Origin: JAIEPT01 sp038217425
GTDB lineage: Bacteria; Planctomycetota; Planctomycetia; Gemmatales; Gemmataceae
DNA: 8,074 nucleotides
Reading direction: 5' to 3'
NCBI GenBank assembly: GCA_038217425.1
Contig: JBBQPM010000256.1
Coordinates: 1-8,074, forward strand
Shown here: piece after piece, positions 6,471-8,074 of the stretch
Layout of the letters: every line of letters starts with the position of its first letter
Position numbering within the stretch: the stretch's first letter is position 1
The notes under the pieces: generated by a model
What the model was told of the DNA's origin: nothing
Database searches by the model: none
The model's input: only the letters and a program-made list of their open reading frames with translations
Made by a program: the position numbers and the translations under genes

Positions 6471-7916
6471 CTAACGATCAGTCGTCTCGCTGCGCTTCTT
6501 TCGATTACCGGCCAAAGATTGCTCCAACGCGTGTTGTAGCTCGAAAGGATGATTAAAATCCGGCGGCAAACCGCAACCGTCTGGGCAATCGTCGATTTCT
6601 TCGGGTTCTTTGAGCAATTCCAAGAAGGCGTCCACGACCGTGGGATCGAAGTGCGTTCCTCGGCAGCGCCGCAGTTCCATACAGGCCTCGTCTTCGGTCA
6701 TCGATTCCTTATAACTTCGCTTCGAAATCATGGCACAGAATGCGTCGGCAACGCAAATGATGCGCGACGCCAGGGAAATCTGCTCGGCGCCAAGTCCATC
6801 GGGATAGCCGGCCCCGTCGTAGCGCTCGTGATGGTGGAGCACGACGTCGGCAACTCGGTGCAGCGCGGGGACGCGGTCTAGTAGATCGCGCCCTACTCGA
6901 ACGTGCGAGCGCATCAGTTCCCATTCCTCGGGCATCAGCTTCCCGGGCTTATTCAAGATGCCGTCGCTGATGCCAATTTTTCCGACGTCATGCAAAAGGC
7001 CGCCGAAGCAGACAATGCTGCGCTCGGCTGCGGTAAGTCCCAAGCGCTCCGCCGTACGGCGAGCATAACGCGCGACCATTTCGCAATGGCCGCGCGTATA
7101 GGGATCCTTCGCCTCTACTGCGTCGGCCAATACGCTTACCACGGAGAAATAGGCGCGTAGCAATTCATCCTGAAGGCGCCGGTTCTCGACTGCAATAGCG
7201 CCCTGCTTTCCTATTCCGAGCACCACGTCGACGTCTTCCTCGTTAAAGGAACCGTCAAACTTGTCAGCCAGCAGCACGATGCCATTAAAATGCTTCATCA
7301 ACACGACAGGCGCTACGAGGAAATTCTGAAACTGTTCGCCCGGCCGTTCGGAGGCGGGCAAATCAATTTGATCTTCCGGACCATTACACACGATCGTGTC
7401 GTTCGTTTGAGTAGCGCGTCGGCAAAGCGCGCGGAGAAATTCCGATGGCGGCTCCTTTGGATAGCCGTCTATGTCGATCGCAGCGCGAATGCGAAGCTTG
7501 TCGTCCCATGCGGTAAGGTATAAGCCCCGCGTGGCCCCGGTGATTGTCAGGCAGGCTCGTAAAATCAGGTTATAGATGTTGCCTTCAAGAAAAGATCTGT
7601 GAAGATCCTTGATCGCTTCAGCAAGCTGCCGGGATCGCGCTTGTTGACGCGCCGTCCGCCTTTTCTCGAGAGCAATTTGTTCCTGCAATTGCTGAAGCTC
7701 TGCAGCCAAGCGTCGTTCGGACTCAATCGCCGCATCTCGATCCAAAGCCGCCTGTTGAAGCGCTGCGGTTTGGCGAAACCAGGCATCGCGCGCCTGGCGG
7801 TAAGCCACGGCTGATTCCTCAATCGCGCAAAGGACTGCATCGTCCTTTCCGTCGACGCCTACGCCGGCGATTGATCCTTCATCCAAAACCGCATTAGCAC
7901 TCAATCGCGATGCCAT
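6471..7916 (-). CDS. GAF and HD-GYP domain signalling protein, probable cyclic di-GMP phosphodiesterase
   Basis: This 481-residue protein is probably cytoplasmic, with no transmembrane segment seen. It starts with a low-complexity leader (1-35) and a long charged Gln/Arg/Glu-rich helix likely to form a coiled coil (about 38-105). A GAF-type sensory domain follows (about 110-247), continuing through a helix into an HD-GYP domain (about 258-440). The HD pair is H309-D310 in GLLHDVGKIG. HHHERYDGAGYPDGL (361-375) carries the GYP signature, and ADAF (390-393) and GTHFDP (420-425) complete the pattern. HD-GYP enzymes hydrolyse cyclic di-GMP to pGpG or GMP at a bi- or trinuclear metal site, so this one probably links a small-molecule or redox signal to cyclic di-GMP level. 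C394 stands where the family usually has a second Asp (DAFDAM reads DAFCAM). The start at 7916 follows GGGGAGGG with ideal spacing; a GTG at 7991 would add 25 residues with no comparable site. No receiver domain or partner kinase gene is visible, and any link to the PKS operon is unproven. Confidence 0.92.
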   Translation of the reverse strand: MASRLSANAVLDEGSIAGVGVDGKDDAVLCAIEESAVAYRQARDAWFRQTAALQQAALDRDAAIESERRLAAELQQLQEQIALEKRRTARQQARSRQLAEAIKDLHRSFLEGNIYNLILRACLTITGATRGLYLTAWDDKLRIRAAIDIDGYPKEPPSEFLRALCRRATQTNDTIVCNGPEDQIDLPASERPGEQFQNFLVAPVVLMKHFNGIVLLADKFDGSFNEEDVDVVLGIGKQGAIAVENRRLQDELLRAYFSVVSVLADAVEAKDPYTRGHCEMVARYARRTAERLGLTAAERSIVCFGGLLHDVGKIGISDGILNKPGKLMPEEWELMRSHVRVGRDLLDRVPALHRVADVVLHHHERYDGAGYPDGLGAEQISLASRIICVADAFCAMISKRSYKESMTEDEACMELRRCRGTHFDPTVVDAFLELLKEPEEIDDCPDGCGLPPDFNHPFELQHALEQSLAGNRKKRSETTDR

Positions 7917-7923
7917 GGACGTA

Positions 7924-7931
7924 CCCTCCCC
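7924..7931 (-). promoter_or_regulatory. strong Shine-Dalgarno site of the HD-GYP gene
   Basis: On the - strand GGGGAGGG ends seven bases before the ATG at 7916. It is the strongest ribosome binding site in the window and decides the start of this gene. Confidence 0.75.
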
Positions 7932-7938
7932 GCCGAGT

Positions 7939-7955
7939 GAAAGGCGAAGCCTCTC
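7939..7955 (-). other. short hairpin in the leader of the HD-GYP gene
   Basis: The - strand reads GAGAGGC-TTC-GCCTTTC, a seven-pair stem with one G-U pair and a three-base loop. It ends seven bases before the Shine-Dalgarno site. It could tune translation or mRNA stability, or be chance. Confidence 0.3.
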
Positions 7956-8074
7956 GTTCAAGGTTTGTCTTGCATTGGAAATGGCGCACACGCCCTTCTT
8001 TTGAGGAAGTCGTCTCAGGAGTGGTGCGACGATTCTTCCGGTCCGACGCCTTCCTCCACCCGGTTTCGACCCAG
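7956..8074. other. upstream region of the HD-GYP gene
   Basis: No gene is recognised in these last 119 bases on either strand. The HD-GYP promoter is expected here, but no -35/-10 pair stands out. Confidence 0.3.

Overview
The window is moderately GC-rich bacterial DNA. It holds six intact genes in three blocks, plus one gene relic. The most likely source is a planctomycete (phylum Planctomycetota) or a close environmental relative. This is an inference from three things: a type III PKS, FAD oxidoreductase and methyltransferase cassette of the kind I associate with that phylum; an exported HEAT-repeat protein of no clear family; and mostly monocistronic genes with weak Shine-Dalgarno sites. 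No rRNA, tRNA or CRISPR array was seen.

Layout. Positions 1-1141 are most of an IS630-family insertion sequence with a full-length DDE transposase on the + strand; its left end lies outside the window. Next comes a 236-base gap containing two inverted repeats. It is followed by a + strand gene (1379-2938) for an exported or lipid-anchored helical-repeat protein of unknown function. Positions 2939-3203 separate this gene from the convergent block that follows. They hold a good intrinsic terminator reading on the - strand (2958-2987) and a short relic of a type I restriction enzyme subunit HsdR (about 3048-3176).

The central block, 3204-6236 on the - strand, is a compact three-gene operon transcribed methyltransferase, then FAD oxidoreductase, then type III polyketide synthase. 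The first two genes overlap by four bases and the last two are 22 bases apart. By analogy with the srsABC phenolic-lipid operon of Streptomyces griseus, the synthase would condense a fatty acyl starter with malonyl-CoA into an alkylresorcinol or alkylpyrone. The flavoprotein and methyltransferase would then oxidise and methylate the ring, giving a membrane-associated phenolic or quinone lipid.

Upstream of the operon, on the same strand and probably a separate transcription unit, is a GAF plus HD-GYP signalling protein (6471-7916). It has an excellent ribosome binding site that fixes its start. The last 158 bases, up to the window edge, are its leader and upstream region.

The points most worth checking are the phenolic-lipid cassette, the HsdR relic between the synthase gene and its probable terminator, and the shared acid-residue substitutions in the flavoprotein. 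I did not find a clearly novel multi-gene system.
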